The notes beneath the pieces are model-generated. The model was not told the DNA's origin. It did not search any database and saw only the letters and a list, made by a program, of their open reading frames with translations. 64,000 nucleotides of DNA from Neopararhizobium haloflavum (lineage in GTDB: Bacteria; Pseudomonadota; Alphaproteobacteria; Rhizobiales; Rhizobiaceae), in NCBI RefSeq assembly GCF_002750855.1, contig NZ_NWUC01000001.1:774666-838665 (forward strand). Direction: 5' to 3'. How positions within the stretch are numbered: position 1 is the first letter of the stretch; every line of letters starts with the position of its first letter. Of the stretch, positions 1 through 7,884 are shown piece by piece. The position numbers and the translations under genes are program-made.

Positions 1-180
1 GACGCGGATGGCCACCTTGCCTGCGTTGAAGTCGATCGGCGCGACGCGGTGGGTCTTGGAAAGGGAGAAGAACGGGTAAGCCATGAGATCCTGCACGTCT
101 CGTGGCGCGAAATCGCTGGGGAGCGTTCGAAACAGGTCGAGTTGTTCACGCTCCGACAGGGATCGTTGTCGCGCCGTCAT
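1..180 (-). CDS. Replication initiator protein RepA, N-terminal part (partial)
   Basis: The first 60 codons of a gene that continues past the left window edge. The ATG is at 180. The N-terminus has the run QLDLFRTLPSDFAPRDVQDL followed by MAYPFFSLSK and PIDF, which I recognise as the opening of the RPA-type replication initiator family (PF10134) of alphaproteobacterial plasmids and ICEs. Such proteins start replication of plasmids or of excised integrative elements. It lies 20 bases downstream of an AlpA-like HTH gene on the same strand, the usual arrangement in these elements. The rest of the protein cannot be seen, so intactness is unknown. Confidence 0.8.
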   Translation of the reverse strand, partial: MTARQRSLSEREQLDLFRTLPSDFAPRDVQDLMAYPFFSLSKTHRVAPIDFNAGKVAIRV

Positions 181-200
181 TGACGGGAAACCGACCGCGG

Positions 201-482
201 TCAGCGCGCGTACCGGCCGGGCTGCGTCGGGATAGGGGATGCCTGTCGCTTCGCCGGCAGGACGGAACCACGCGGGTCGGATGTCGAGGTGACGGCGCCG
301 CGCGCTACCCATGCCTCAAGATCGTTGATCGAGTAGACAACGCGTCCGCCCAGTTTGCGGTAAGCGGGTCCGGTTCCGTAGGTCCGGTGTTTCTCCAACG
401 TGCGAGCGGAGAGGCTGAGGAAATGTGCGGCTTCCTTGGTGCGCAGGTAGCGCGGTGGTAGAGCAGTAGAACCAGATTGCAT
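201..482 (-). CDS. AlpA/excisionase-like helix-turn-helix DNA-binding protein
   Basis: A 93-residue protein. Residues about 10-65 (RYLRTKEAAHFLSLSARTLE, then GPAYRKLGGRVVYSINDLEAW) fit the MerR-like winged HTH of the AlpA/Xis family, which binds DNA in excision or plasmid regulation. The ATG at 482 has a GGAGG eight bases upstream, so I prefer it to the in-frame ATGs further up. It directly precedes repA. A role in controlling repA or excision is inferred from this position. Confidence 0.75.
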   Translation of the reverse strand: MQSGSTALPPRYLRTKEAAHFLSLSARTLEKHRTYGTGPAYRKLGGRVVYSINDLEAWVARGAVTSTSDPRGSVLPAKRQASPIPTQPGRYAR

Positions 483-621
483 CGGGCAGGCCTCCATGTG
501 GGTCGCGGCGTCCGCTGGCGTCGAGCGGCGGATTGCGACCACGATGGAGGAGCAGGCAAGGCGAGGGGGATGGGAAATCCAAGGGGGCGAAAATCCCCAC
601 CCCTGATGCGGCCCACGCTTG

Positions 622-1390
622 TCAAGAACGCCTTCGATGACGAAGCAGCTTGAGATATCCGCCGCCGATCATAGCGGTGGCGCCTTCGACGAGGCCGATA
701 ACGGCGTCGCGCAGGGACGATGTTTTCCATGGCTCAGCAACGATCCGCTGATCGCCATAAAGCGCGATGGCGATTTCGCGATAGCTGGCATTGTCGGTCC
801 GGCCATCGATTGCTTGCATCATGAAGCGCAGGCGTCGGCGTTGCTGCGGCGTGACGCGCGTATCGGCGGGTACGGGACGACCGCGCCAGGACCGCCAGAA
901 GCGCGTCAGGGCTTCGATGCGCGTCAATGTTTCGGTGTCCAACGGGATCACCGCGGAAAGCGGCGCGCCATGTGGCGCGGGATCGAGAAACAGGAGTTGA
1001 GATCGAACAGCGGCGCAATGAAGCGCATGCACGCCTTCGGCGGTCTCGCGTCGGCGGTCTGTTTCATCATGAAGCGGCGTCGGCGATGATGCGAGAAACG
1101 ATGGAGTCGACGCCACGAGAATGATGGCAGGGTTCACCTTCGGCGACCAGAGTACGGTTTGGGCCTCCATCGACAGGGACGGTTGCGCAGCGAAATCGCA
1201 ACCCCCAACGCCGCTCCGCCTCAGGCGGCAGCGGCAGATTCCTGGTCCCAGCGTTCGCGAGCTGTCGATAAAAGGCTTGATAGGGCTTGTCACGGCGCAG
1301 GCATTCCCATGCAAGCCCCTCTGCCGGCAAACTGTCGAAGAAGGCGTAGCGGCGATGATCGCGCCAGTGCGATATATCGGGCTTCATCAA
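622..1390 (-). pseudogene. DUF6499/DUF2285 protein, frameshifted
   Basis: Two overlapping minus-strand frames together make one familiar ICE protein. The first, from the ATG at 1390, carries the N-terminal motif with GLAWECLRRDKPYQAFYRQ and ends its similarity near ERRWGLRFRC. The second frame, ending at 622, resumes with TVLWSPKVNPAIILVA and runs through the DUF2285 domain (RRRLRFMMQAIDGR, SYREIAIALYG, LRDAVIGLVEGA). The switch falls at about 1180-1200 and needs a one-base shift. No slippery run is obvious there, so mutation or sequence error is likelier than programmed frameshifting. Intact relatives are single proteins of about 230-260 residues; their function is unknown but they accompany repA in these elements. 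Confidence 0.75.
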
Positions 1391-1522
1391 ACCAGCCTCC
1401 TTGCCAGAACACGCAGGACGAGTGGCGAAGGATTCCCGGTTGTGCGGGTGCGCGGAAGTCAGTTGGACGGCATCATGCGGTGCCGAGGCGGCATCACAAA
1501 CCCAATGATCAAGAGTTTCTCG

Positions 1523-1783
1523 TCAATGCTGTGCGTCCTTGATCAGATGACGATAGCCGCTTTCGATCATCCAGCGGGCGCGAGCGAGGTGGCTGTCATG
1601 TACCTGCCGGGCGCGGTCGGGTTCTCGGTTCGGATCGATGCCAAATATGATCCACACCGCTTCCGTCCAGTCCGCGTCATCCTCATGGGCGTCGTGGACA
1701 CGGATGTAGAGCTTTATGTGGGTTCGATCATAGTCGGTGAGTTCGGAACCCGAGGGTGCGATGTCGTCAAAGAGTTCAATCAT
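1523..1783 (-). CDS. Conserved hypothetical protein (86 aa)
   Basis: An acidic 86-residue protein with DRTHIKLYIRVHDAHEDDAD in the middle and a C-terminal stretch ARARWMIESGYRHLIKDA that looks helical. No catalytic motif or signal peptide is visible. The start at 1783 overlaps the stop of a possible 30-codon ORF upstream, which suggests translational coupling. It sits between the DUF2285 gene and a divergent XRE regulator, in the same orientation as the backbone. I do not recognise a function. Confidence 0.65.
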   Translation of the reverse strand: MIELFDDIAPSGSELTDYDRTHIKLYIRVHDAHEDDADWTEAVWIIFGIDPNREPDRARQVHDSHLARARWMIESGYRHLIKDAQH

Positions 1784-1872
1784 TTTGCGCCCGGTCTCTG
1801 CAAGCCGGTAAAGGACCGCAGACGTTCTTTGGCGATCTCACGAAAGACGTCTGCCAATTGCTCCAATCGCAT
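1780..1872 (-). CDS. Possible 30-residue upstream ORF
   Basis: ATG at 1872, stop overlapping the next gene's start as ATGA. It encodes MRLEQLADVFREIAKERLRS followed by FTGLQRPGAK, a plausible helix. The open frame extends a little upstream of the ATG, so this may be the end of a decayed longer gene. No clear ribosome binding site was seen. It could be a leader peptide coupled to the 86-residue protein, or a remnant. Confidence 0.3.
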   Translation of the reverse strand: MRLEQLADVFREIAKERLRSFTGLQRPGAK

Positions 1873-1910
1873 CAGCGGGATAACCGAAGACGCTCGTTCT
1901 TCATCGGCTC

Positions 1911-1949
1911 ATTTACATACTATAGTTGATAAACTCAAAGTGTGTAAAT
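1911..1949. promoter_or_regulatory. Inverted repeat between divergent genes, likely XRE operator
   Basis: ATTTACATAC at 1911-1920 and GTGTGTAAAT at 1940-1949 form an inverted repeat with one mismatch. It lies in the AT-rich gap between the minus-strand gene ending its start at 1783 and the XRE gene starting at 1966. The placement fits an autoregulatory operator for that XRE protein. This is inferred from symmetry and position only. Confidence 0.45.
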
Positions 1950-1965
1950 CGCGATCCTTCAGCGC

Positions 1966-2184
1966 ATGGACATGCGCACACTGGTCGGACGGAACTTTGC
2001 CCGCCTACGTCGGGAGAGGGGCCTGACCCAGGAAGAGGTCGAAGCGCGCTCCGGATTCAGCCAACAGTACATCAGCAGCCTTGAACGCGGCCGGCGTAAC
2101 CCGACCGTGATCACGCTCTATGAACTGGCCCAGGTGCTCGGCGTGAGTCACGTGGAATTGGTGACGCCCGAAAAAGAGGGCTGA
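1966..2184 (+). CDS. XRE-family transcriptional regulator (72 aa)
   Basis: A compact Cro/CI-type helix-turn-helix: NFARLRRERGLTQEEVEARS, then FSQQYISSLERGRRNPTVIT and LYELAQVLGV. The domain fills the protein, as in small phage- and plasmid-type repressors. It is divergent from the 1523-1872 minus-strand genes, and an inverted repeat lies just upstream, so it probably controls itself and the divergent genes. A second ATG two codons in (1972) is an alternative start. Confidence 0.85.
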   Translation: MDMRTLVGRNFARLRRERGLTQEEVEARSGFSQQYISSLERGRRNPTVITLYELAQVLGVSHVELVTPEKEG

Positions 2185-2329
2185 TAGATCGCCTGCGATG
2201 CTTCGGTGATTTGCAAGGCGGAGAACTGCCGAAACAGAAGGAGATGGCGGCAATATTAGATGTGCGACTTGGTCTGGGCATAGTGGCGGTTGGTCGACAA
2301 TCCTTGAATTGCCATCCTGAGACGGGATG

Positions 2330-2356
2330 AAGGCCCCGGCTTCCGCCGAGGCCTTT
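2330..2356 (-). terminator. Hairpin downstream of the DUF736 gene
   Basis: Read on the minus strand, AAGGCCTCGGC and GCCGGGGCCTT pair around a 4-base loop, with one G-T wobble, seven bases past the DUF736 stop. There is no long T tract, so it is a weak or assisted terminator. Confidence 0.5.
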
Positions 2357-2363
2357 CCCGGAC

Positions 2364-2690
2364 CTAGTCCGCGTTGCGACGGTTGGGACGCGACCAGATC
2401 AGGCTGAAGGTGTCGCTGTCTTCATCGTCGAAGAGGTTGGCGTAGATCGGGGCGGTGAAGCTCGGATCGTCGAGTTTGAGGCCCAGATAGTCGCGGCCCT
2501 CGTTGGAGCGCTTTGACCAGGCGGCGCCGATTTCGGCGCGGCCGACCAGGACGCGGTGGCTGGGGGCGTTCTCGCCGCTGGCGCGCTGGTCGGGGATGAT
2601 GCGCACGCCCTTGGACTGGAGGTTGAGGGTGACGATTTCGCCGGTGAATTCGTTCGAGCCGGTCTTCTTGAAGGTGCCGATGGTCGCCAT
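2364..2690 (-). CDS. DUF736 family protein
   Basis: A 108-residue protein beginning MATIGTFKKTGSNEFTGEIV with later SHRVLVGRAEIGAAW and DYLGLKLDDPSF, the standard DUF736 signature. The family is common in alphaproteobacterial ICEs and conjugative plasmids; its molecular role is unknown. The ATG at 2690 has GGAGA six bases upstream; the longer frame from 2771 lacks family similarity. It is preceded by a leader that resembles the one before the DUF2493 gene. Confidence 0.85.
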   Translation of the reverse strand: MATIGTFKKTGSNEFTGEIVTLNLQSKGVRIIPDQRASGENAPSHRVLVGRAEIGAAWSKRSNEGRDYLGLKLDDPSFTAPIYANLFDDEDSDTFSLIWSRPNRRNAD

Positions 2691-3231
2691 GATAAGTCTC
2701 CGTTTTCCGTTTCGAGCCCGCACCATTGCGGCCTCGATGGCGATCGACCGGTCGAAGGCAAGCGCCGACACATCGCTTGCGACCGCAGCGCAGCGGAGGA
2801 TGGCGCCGGCGCGACTTTGTTGTTGCGCGAGGAATGACGGCGCAGCCGGCAGGGGAAGAAAGTCGAGACCAGCCGTTGTGGCATAGGGGCTCGAGGCGTA
2901 GCCGTCCTTCGGCCAGATCAGGCCATTGAAGAGCCGTTTTGGAGCGGGACAGAACGGATGGATGGCGGAGATGGTTTGCGGCTCTCGCTTCCGGCATAGA
3001 GGACTGACCCGGGATCACTGGCGCACACGCCTTATTCCCAGGTCGCGATGAGGCTTTCCAGCTCCGCCCGCCAGCTGCTGGGACCCTCCGATGCCGGAAA
3101 CCTTTCGGCCGCTGCGGGCGCTGCCGATCCGCACCGGCGCTCCAACTCGCCGCGACATGAGGCGAAAGACATCCTCCGCCTCTCCACTCCCTAACGGACC
3201 TGCCTCACGACATCGACAGCGGTGCCAATCG
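2691..3231. other. Gene-poor interval with repeated leader and a possible 46-residue ORF
   Basis: The part from 2700 to 2850 resembles 5700-5850, including the shared block GCAGCG(C)CAGCGGAGGATGGCG (at about 2792 and 5790); both lie upstream of minus-strand backbone genes. A small minus-strand ORF (ATG 3172, stop 3032) ends SSWRAELESLIATWE, which looks protein-like and may be the tail of a decayed gene. Nothing else in the interval has a recognisable domain. Confidence 0.35.
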
Positions 3232-3630
3232 CTATCTCGTCCGCTGAACGAACGTTGCGACGTCAGGCGTCGGATAGCTGCCTGCCGAAGAGCTGGATGC
3301 CGCCATTCCGGTGATGCGAACGAAGGTGGCTACACCGACTGCAAGCGCCCCGACGATCGAGAAGGCGAATTGCCAGCCCTCGGACGGCATGGTGTGCTTC
3401 ACGATACCATGGGTTGCATGAAAGCCGGCGACCACGGCCGGTGCGACGAACGCAGCGGCGATGAGCAGGCGCGCCCAGGTCGGGCGGACCGTGGCAAGCA
3501 GGAATTGACCGAAGCCGAAGGTCAATCCGGCTGCCACGAAGCCAAAGAGGATGGCGCCGGGCCATCCCGCACCTGTATCGTATGCCCATGTTCCAGCAGT
3601 CATGCCTGCGAAAAACGGGAGAGCGTACAC
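3232..3630 (-). CDS. Small integral membrane protein, start uncertain
   Basis: From a GTG at 3630 the protein has 132 residues with three or four hydrophobic segments (AILFGFVAAGLTFGFGQFLL, ARLLIAAAFVAPAVVAG, FAFSIVGALAVGVATFVRI). The same frame continues upstream for about 28 codons as another clear membrane segment (TIFIGILLSFAAIGFL...), but no ATG, GTG or TTG is evident at its head. The natural start may have been lost, possibly an ATG changed to ACG near 3708, or it may use a rare start. I do not recognise the family. Confidence 0.5.
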   Translation of the reverse strand: MYALPFFAGMTAGTWAYDTGAGWPGAILFGFVAAGLTFGFGQFLLATVRPTWARLLIAAAFVAPAVVAGFHATHGIVKHTMPSEGWQFAFSIVGALAVGVATFVRITGMAASSSSAGSYPTPDVATFVQRTR

Positions 3631-3837
3631 GGCAAGCGTGAAGAGCAGGCAGCAGAGGAATCCGATGGCGGCGAAGCTGAGAAGAATTCCGATGAAGATC
3701 GTGGTGGTGTCTCCGTATAGTGTCAGACGGGTGCGCCTCCACCACCACCATGGCGCGACTACAAGGTTAGCAGAAAGCCCGCCGTCTTGGGAGCGGAAAC
3801 GCCCCGCGCCCGCCGCTTTGCGCGATTTTGTTAGGCT

Positions 3838-4005
3838 CTATGATGCAAAGGGGTCGATTTCGCTGACGATGTCGGCTTCGTCGCCGTCATATTCAGCCGC
3901 TGGTGTGACTGAGAGCGTGTCGTCGCCGGCGCGGAAGATGACGATGGCGGTCATCAGGGTGGTGGCGAGGCTGAAGGCAAAGGCGTGTGCGGTTTTGAAG
4001 GACAT
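3838..4005 (-). CDS. Small conserved membrane-anchored protein (55 aa)
   Basis: Starts MSFKTAHAFAFSLATTLMTA with an AGGAG seven bases upstream of the ATG at 4005. It has one N-terminal hydrophobic segment and an acidic tail (EYDGDEADIVSEIDPFAS). It is probably a single-pass envelope protein. No function is known to me; it is typical of the short genes in this type of element backbone. Confidence 0.55.
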   Translation of the reverse strand: MSFKTAHAFAFSLATTLMTAIVIFRAGDDTLSVTPAAEYDGDEADIVSEIDPFAS

Positions 4006-4287
4006 CGACCCGGCTCCTGCTTGAGCGGAGGTCCATCCCCCGCTGACAGGCGCCCGAAGGGTCCGGCCGTTGGCTGCAATCACCGCGTGAGGCGAAGCCG
4101 CAGCGGCGGCATGCGCATGCGTAGTCCGACCCTTTACGGGTTGATGGCGTCAGGCCATCGGCCGGACCAAGGATCAGCGTCTCGAGCGGAGGTGGTCGTC
4201 CGGTCAGGAGACTGTGATGTCAGTTCACCGCAAATGCTGTTTGCCGCGTATTGGCCCACGCTGTTGGCCGTTGCGGGATCGTCAGCG

Positions 4288-4437
4288 TTCCGTTCCCACG
4301 GATCGACGACCTCGACGCTGGCGATTGTGAACTCGACGGATTGCGCGTTTCATCGGCCCGTTCGAGCCGGGTCCCACGGCAACATCTGGCGCTGGCTCCA
4401 TCGCCTGGGGCACGACGTCGGTGTCGAGAAGTGTCAT
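4288..4437 (-). pseudogene. FitB/VapC-type PIN toxin remnant
   Basis: From an ATG at 4437 the minus strand reads MTLLDTDVVPQAMEPAPDVAV, close to the PIN-toxin opening LDTNVVSEAMKPEP. In a different frame just downstream it reads FTIASVEVVDPWE, which resembles the usual C-terminal end of FitB toxins. The central catalytic part is missing and the frames do not match, so the toxin is dead. It lies immediately downstream of an intact FitA-like antitoxin gene. Confidence 0.55.
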
Positions 4438-4497
4438 TCAAAGCTCATCGGCCTGATCGGAACCTTGTTGCGGGGCCGGTTGAGGGCGTCGATGTCC

Positions 4498-4686
4498 TCA
4501 TTGGTCGGCCGAGGCGGCGGCTGCGTCTGTAAGCGCGCTGCCAGGCCGGAGGCGTGTGTCAGGGCGGACGGCGACTTCGATGATGTCGCGCAGCTCAGCC
4601 TCGGCGCTACAACCGCGCCGCGCCGCGCGGCGCTTGATGGCGCGGAGGCTCGCGTCGGACAGGTTCCGGATTGTGACTACAGGCAT
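4498..4686 (-). CDS. FitA-like ribbon-helix-helix antitoxin (orphan)
   Basis: A 62-residue protein beginning MPVVTIRNLSDASLRAIKRR and continuing with AELRDIIEVAVRP, the Arc/FitA ribbon-helix-helix pattern. FitA binds the fitAB promoter and neutralises the FitB PIN-domain RNase. Here the downstream toxin is reduced to fragments, so the antitoxin is an orphan, perhaps acting against related toxins elsewhere. The ATG at 4686 is chosen because the family starts there. Confidence 0.75.
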   Translation of the reverse strand: MPVVTIRNLSDASLRAIKRRAARRGCSAEAELRDIIEVAVRPDTRLRPGSALTDAAAASADQ

Positions 4687-4767
4687 GGCAGCTCCTCCAT
4701 CGACGTTGCTGGCGGTGATAGCAGAATGGGAATTTGCCATCATCTTGAAGGTGGATAGTTTTGGCGC

Positions 4768-5694
4768 TTACGCGCCGCCCGAGCCGAACCGATAGACCGG
4801 GATGCCCAGCTTGCGGGCCTTGTCGGCCAAATTCTCCTGGATGCCGGTGCCGGGAAAGATCACCACGCCGATCGGCACGACGGTGAGCATCTGGTCGTTG
4901 CGTTTGAAGGGGGCGGCCTTGGCGTCTTTCGTCCAGTTGGGCTTGAAGGCGACCTGCGGCACCTTGCGGCTGTCGGCCCAGCGGGAGGCGATCTTTTCGG
5001 CGCCTTTCGGCGAGCCGCCGTGCAACAGCACCATGTCCGAGTGCTTGGCGTGGATCTGATCGAGCTTGGCCCATATCTGCTTGTGGTCGGCGGTGTCTCC
5101 GCCCGAGAAGGCGATCTTCGGGCCGGCGGGCACGAGCACCTCGGTCTCGGCGCGGCGCTTGGCCGCGAGGAAATCCCGGCTGTCGATCAGCGACGCGGTG
5201 AGGTGGCGATGGTTGACCCGTGATCCGGTCCGTTGCGACCAGGGCGAGCCTGCGGCGATGCGGTAGCGTTCGGCGGCGGCTTCGCGGAAGGTTTCCAGGC
5301 CATCGCGCCGGTCGATCAGGTTCATGCCGATGTCGAGCAGGCGCTCGAGCTGGAGAGACTTAACCTCCGAGCCATCCTGTTCGCGCTGAAGCTGCTTTTG
5401 CGCCTGTTCGTTGTCGTCGAGTTTCCGTTCGATCCGGTCCACGGCGCGGTGGAATATGTTGACGGTCGACCAGAGGAGATCGGGGAGGTCGAAATCGAGA
5501 CTCGTGTCGGTGATCGTGGCGACGAGGGCGTCGAAGATATCGGCGACGGCGCCTTCGATGAAGCGATCTTCCGGAGGAGGACGTTGGTCCAGTTCGTCTT
5601 CGGAGGGACGATAGCCGTGGAGCTGCAATTCCTGGATCAGGTGGTCGGTCGGGGATGACTCGTGGTGCGGCTCGTAGTCGTCATGCGCGTTCAT
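4768..5694 (-). CDS. DUF2493 (SLOG-superfamily) protein
   Basis: A 308-residue protein. The N-terminal half is acidic and helical (EDRFIEGAVADIFDALVATI). The C-terminal third has the DUF2493 nucleotide-binding-like pattern: KIAFSGGDTADHKQIWAKLD, MVLLHGGSPKGAEKIASRWA, VVIFPGTGIQENLADKA and LGIPVYRF. SLOG proteins of this kind may bind nucleotide ligands. They are regular members of alphaproteobacterial ICE backbones, but no role is established. The long upstream leader resembles that of the DUF736 gene. Confidence 0.8.
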   Translation of the reverse strand: MNAHDDYEPHHESSPTDHLIQELQLHGYRPSEDELDQRPPPEDRFIEGAVADIFDALVATITDTSLDFDLPDLLWSTVNIFHRAVDRIERKLDDNEQAQKQLQREQDGSEVKSLQLERLLDIGMNLIDRRDGLETFREAAAERYRIAAGSPWSQRTGSRVNHRHLTASLIDSRDFLAAKRRAETEVLVPAGPKIAFSGGDTADHKQIWAKLDQIHAKHSDMVLLHGGSPKGAEKIASRWADSRKVPQVAFKPNWTKDAKAAPFKRNDQMLTVVPIGVVIFPGTGIQENLADKARKLGIPVYRFGSGGA

Positions 5695-6262
5695 GGGATG
5701 CTCCGTCGGTTTGGACCGCGACCGTCGCGGCCTTCATGGCGACGAAGCCGTCAGGCGGGGCGGAGCTGCACCCGGAGCGAAGCGAGAGGGCCGCAGCGCC
5801 AGCGGAGGATGGCGAAGGCCGGCGATTTTGTTTCGCGATGGAAAGGCGCGGCTCCGGGGTTCCCACGCGGCCTGCCGCGTGGGGTGGAGATGCGCCGCCG
5901 GAAAATCGTCGGTCGCAGCGATTGCCGATCCGGCCTGGCTGATGGCCGATCGCCCTCTCGAAGGCCGAGGCGCGGTCCCCTTCCGATGGGGGGCGCATCC
6001 TCGCGGGCATGGCGGCTGCGCGCCGCCCTTCAGTCCGTTCCGCTACGCCCCAGGATCACGAAGCGACAGGCGCCTTTCAGCGAAGACAGGAAACGCATAC
6101 CCCCGATGCAGGGCTTCATGGAAGGTGGCCGAAGCCCTCGCGCGGGATGAGTCTGCTGGGATTCCGCGCAAGGGTTGATTTCCGATGAGAGATACGAATA
6201 CGCATCATCCACGCATTACGTGATATGAAAAGGGATCATCTGGCTTGACGCTGTAGGAGAAA
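5695..6262. other. Long intergenic leader without a gene
   Basis: About 570 bases upstream of the DUF2493 gene. The proximal part (5700-5850) shares blocks with the DUF736 leader, including GCAGCG(C)CAGCGGAGGATGGCG. The distal part is GC-rich up to about 6170 and AT-rich after that, where the hipBA promoter begins. Open frames here are short and without domains. I see no RNA gene I can name. Confidence 0.4.
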
Positions 6263-6303
6263 ATGATATGTTTTCGCGTCGTGCATGACTATGATGATAT
6301 GTT
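6243..6303 (+). promoter_or_regulatory. hipBA promoter with two direct repeats
   Basis: A TTGACG at about 6245 followed 16 bases later by TATGTT fits a sigma-70 promoter. ATGATATGTT occurs at 6263-6272 and again at 6294-6303, spaced 31 bases (about three helical turns), one overlapping the -10 and one just before the hipB start. They are candidate HipB binding sites; known HipB operators are inverted, so this is tentative. Confidence 0.45.
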
Positions 6304-6314
6304 AAGGTATCTCC

Positions 6315-6626
6315 ATGCGATCTGAATCAGAAACGCTGCATGAGATTGGCAGGCTCTTTAGTCAGGCCCGGACGGCTGCCGGGCTGACGCAGGAGCAGGT
6401 CGCCGAACTGGCTGGCATATCCCGGCCGCGCTATCGCGACATCGAGAAGGGGACGGCGGCCGCGCGCGCCACGACGCTCATGAACATCGCGCGTGCGCTT
6501 GGGCTGGAGATGATGCTGGTGCCGCAGACCATGGTTCCGGCCATCGAGGCGTTGATGCATCCCCATGACGACGATGATCGCCCCGCCTTCGCCGTGCAGG
6601 ACGAGGAAGATGACGGCCATGGCTGA
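6315..6626 (+). CDS. hipB: HipB-like XRE antitoxin
   Basis: A 103-residue protein with a Cro/CI helix-turn-helix (LFSQARTAAGLTQEQVAELA, ISRPRYRDIEKGTAAARATT, MNIARALGLEMMLVP) and an acidic tail rich in Asp and His. HipB represses its operon and binds HipA. Its 3' end overlaps hipA, the normal coupled arrangement. The start follows directly after the direct repeats described at 6263-6303. Confidence 0.8.
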   Translation: MRSESETLHEIGRLFSQARTAAGLTQEQVAELAGISRPRYRDIEKGTAAARATTLMNIARALGLEMMLVPQTMVPAIEALMHPHDDDDRPAFAVQDEEDDGHG

Positions 6627-7872
6627 CAAAGTTTTCACACCCAGAGCCGTCCAGTCGCTGGACGTGTTTCTGAATGCGATAAAGGTCGGCACGATCGTCA
6701 GGACGCCGGGCGACTTCAATGCGTTCAGTTTCGACGAGGCGTATCGCGCAACGGGCGGTTCTCCGACCTTGAGCCTTTCGTTCCGGGCAGCCACGGGCGG
6801 TTTGCGCAAAGACCCCAAGCCTCTGGCGGGTGCGCTTCCAGCGTTCTTCGCGAATCTGCTGCCGGAGGACAAGCTGCGCGAGGCCATGGAAAAGCACCAT
6901 GCCGGCGATGTTCATCCGGGAAATGATTTCGACCTGCTGGCGGCGCTCGGCGCGGATCTGCCGGGCGCGGTGCGGGTCGTGCCCGTCGACGGCATGAACA
7001 AGGCACCGCGGGCCGCCGCCCGTGAAAAGCCCAAAGCGCGCTTTTCTCTCGCCGGCGTGCAGATGAAGCTGTCGGTGATGAAGAACACCGGCAAGGGCGG
7101 TGGGCTAACGCTCCCGCTCGACGACGCTGAGGGGCAATATATTGCCAAGTTCCCGTCTACGGCGTTTCCCGGCGTTTCGGAAAACGAGTTCGCCGCCCTC
7201 GCGCTTGCGTCTGCGATTGGCATGGATGTCCCGGCAAGCGAATTGGTCGCCAAATCGGATTTTGAGGGAATCCCCGAAGAGTTCGACACGCTGGCCGAAG
7301 GCCGGGTGCTCCTCATCAGGCGTTTCGACCGCGGGGCCGACGGGACGCGCATCCACATCGAGGATTTCGCCCAGGTCTTCGGCGTCTATCCGGCCCGTAA
7401 ATATGAAGGCGCTGCCTATCATGACATTGCCGCGGCATTGACCGCCGCGATCTCGCCTGCCGCCGCGCTGGAGTTTGTTTGCCGTCTCGCGCTGGCGGTC
7501 GTGACGGGCAATGGCGACATGCACCTGAAGAACTGGTCGCTGATCTATCCGGGCGACGGGGGAACGCCGGCGCTGGCGCCGGTCTATGATCTGCTGTCGA
7601 CCGTTCCCTATATTCCTGCCGACAACCTGGCACTGTCGCTGGGCGGAGAGCGATCGTTCAAGGCGCTGTCGGCGCCGCGCTGGAAGGCCTTTGCCAATCG
7701 CGCCAGGTTGCCCGAGCCCGCGGTCATGAAGGCGGTGGTAGAAATCGTCGCCCGCGTCAATCACCATTGGTGGACACTTTCCGAGCGCGATGCCGTGCCC
7801 ATGCCCGTGCTCGAGCGGATCGACGCGCATGTGAGGGCGATGACGCCGATCTTGAACAGTTGCGCCGAATAG
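6619..7872 (+). CDS. hipA: HipA-family serine/threonine kinase toxin
   Basis: About 417 residues, the usual size. It has the HipA N-terminal domain (TLSLSFRAATGGLRKDPKPL, ALPAFFANLLPEDKLRE), the middle FSLAGVQMKLSV, the ATP-binding YIAKFPS, and the catalytic loop TGNGDMHLKNWSL with VYDLLSTVPY. HipA kinases phosphorylate targets such as glutamyl-tRNA synthetase and cause dormancy. The ATG at 6619 lies eight bases inside hipB; an ATG at 6610 is an alternative with a better-spaced AGGA. The kinase motifs look intact, so the toxin is probably active. Confidence 0.85.
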   Translation: MADKVFTPRAVQSLDVFLNAIKVGTIVRTPGDFNAFSFDEAYRATGGSPTLSLSFRAATGGLRKDPKPLAGALPAFFANLLPEDKLREAMEKHHAGDVHPGNDFDLLAALGADLPGAVRVVPVDGMNKAPRAAAREKPKARFSLAGVQMKLSVMKNTGKGGGLTLPLDDAEGQYIAKFPSTAFPGVSENEFAALALASAIGMDVPASELVAKSDFEGIPEEFDTLAEGRVLLIRRFDRGADGTRIHIEDFAQVFGVYPARKYEGAAYHDIAAALTAAISPAAALEFVCRLALAVVTGNGDMHLKNWSLIYPGDGGTPALAPVYDLLSTVPYIPADNLALSLGGERSFKALSAPRWKAFANRARLPEPAVMKAVVEIVARVNHHWWTLSERDAVPMPVLERIDAHVRAMTPILNSCAE

Positions 7873-7884
7873 GCGCAGACCAAT

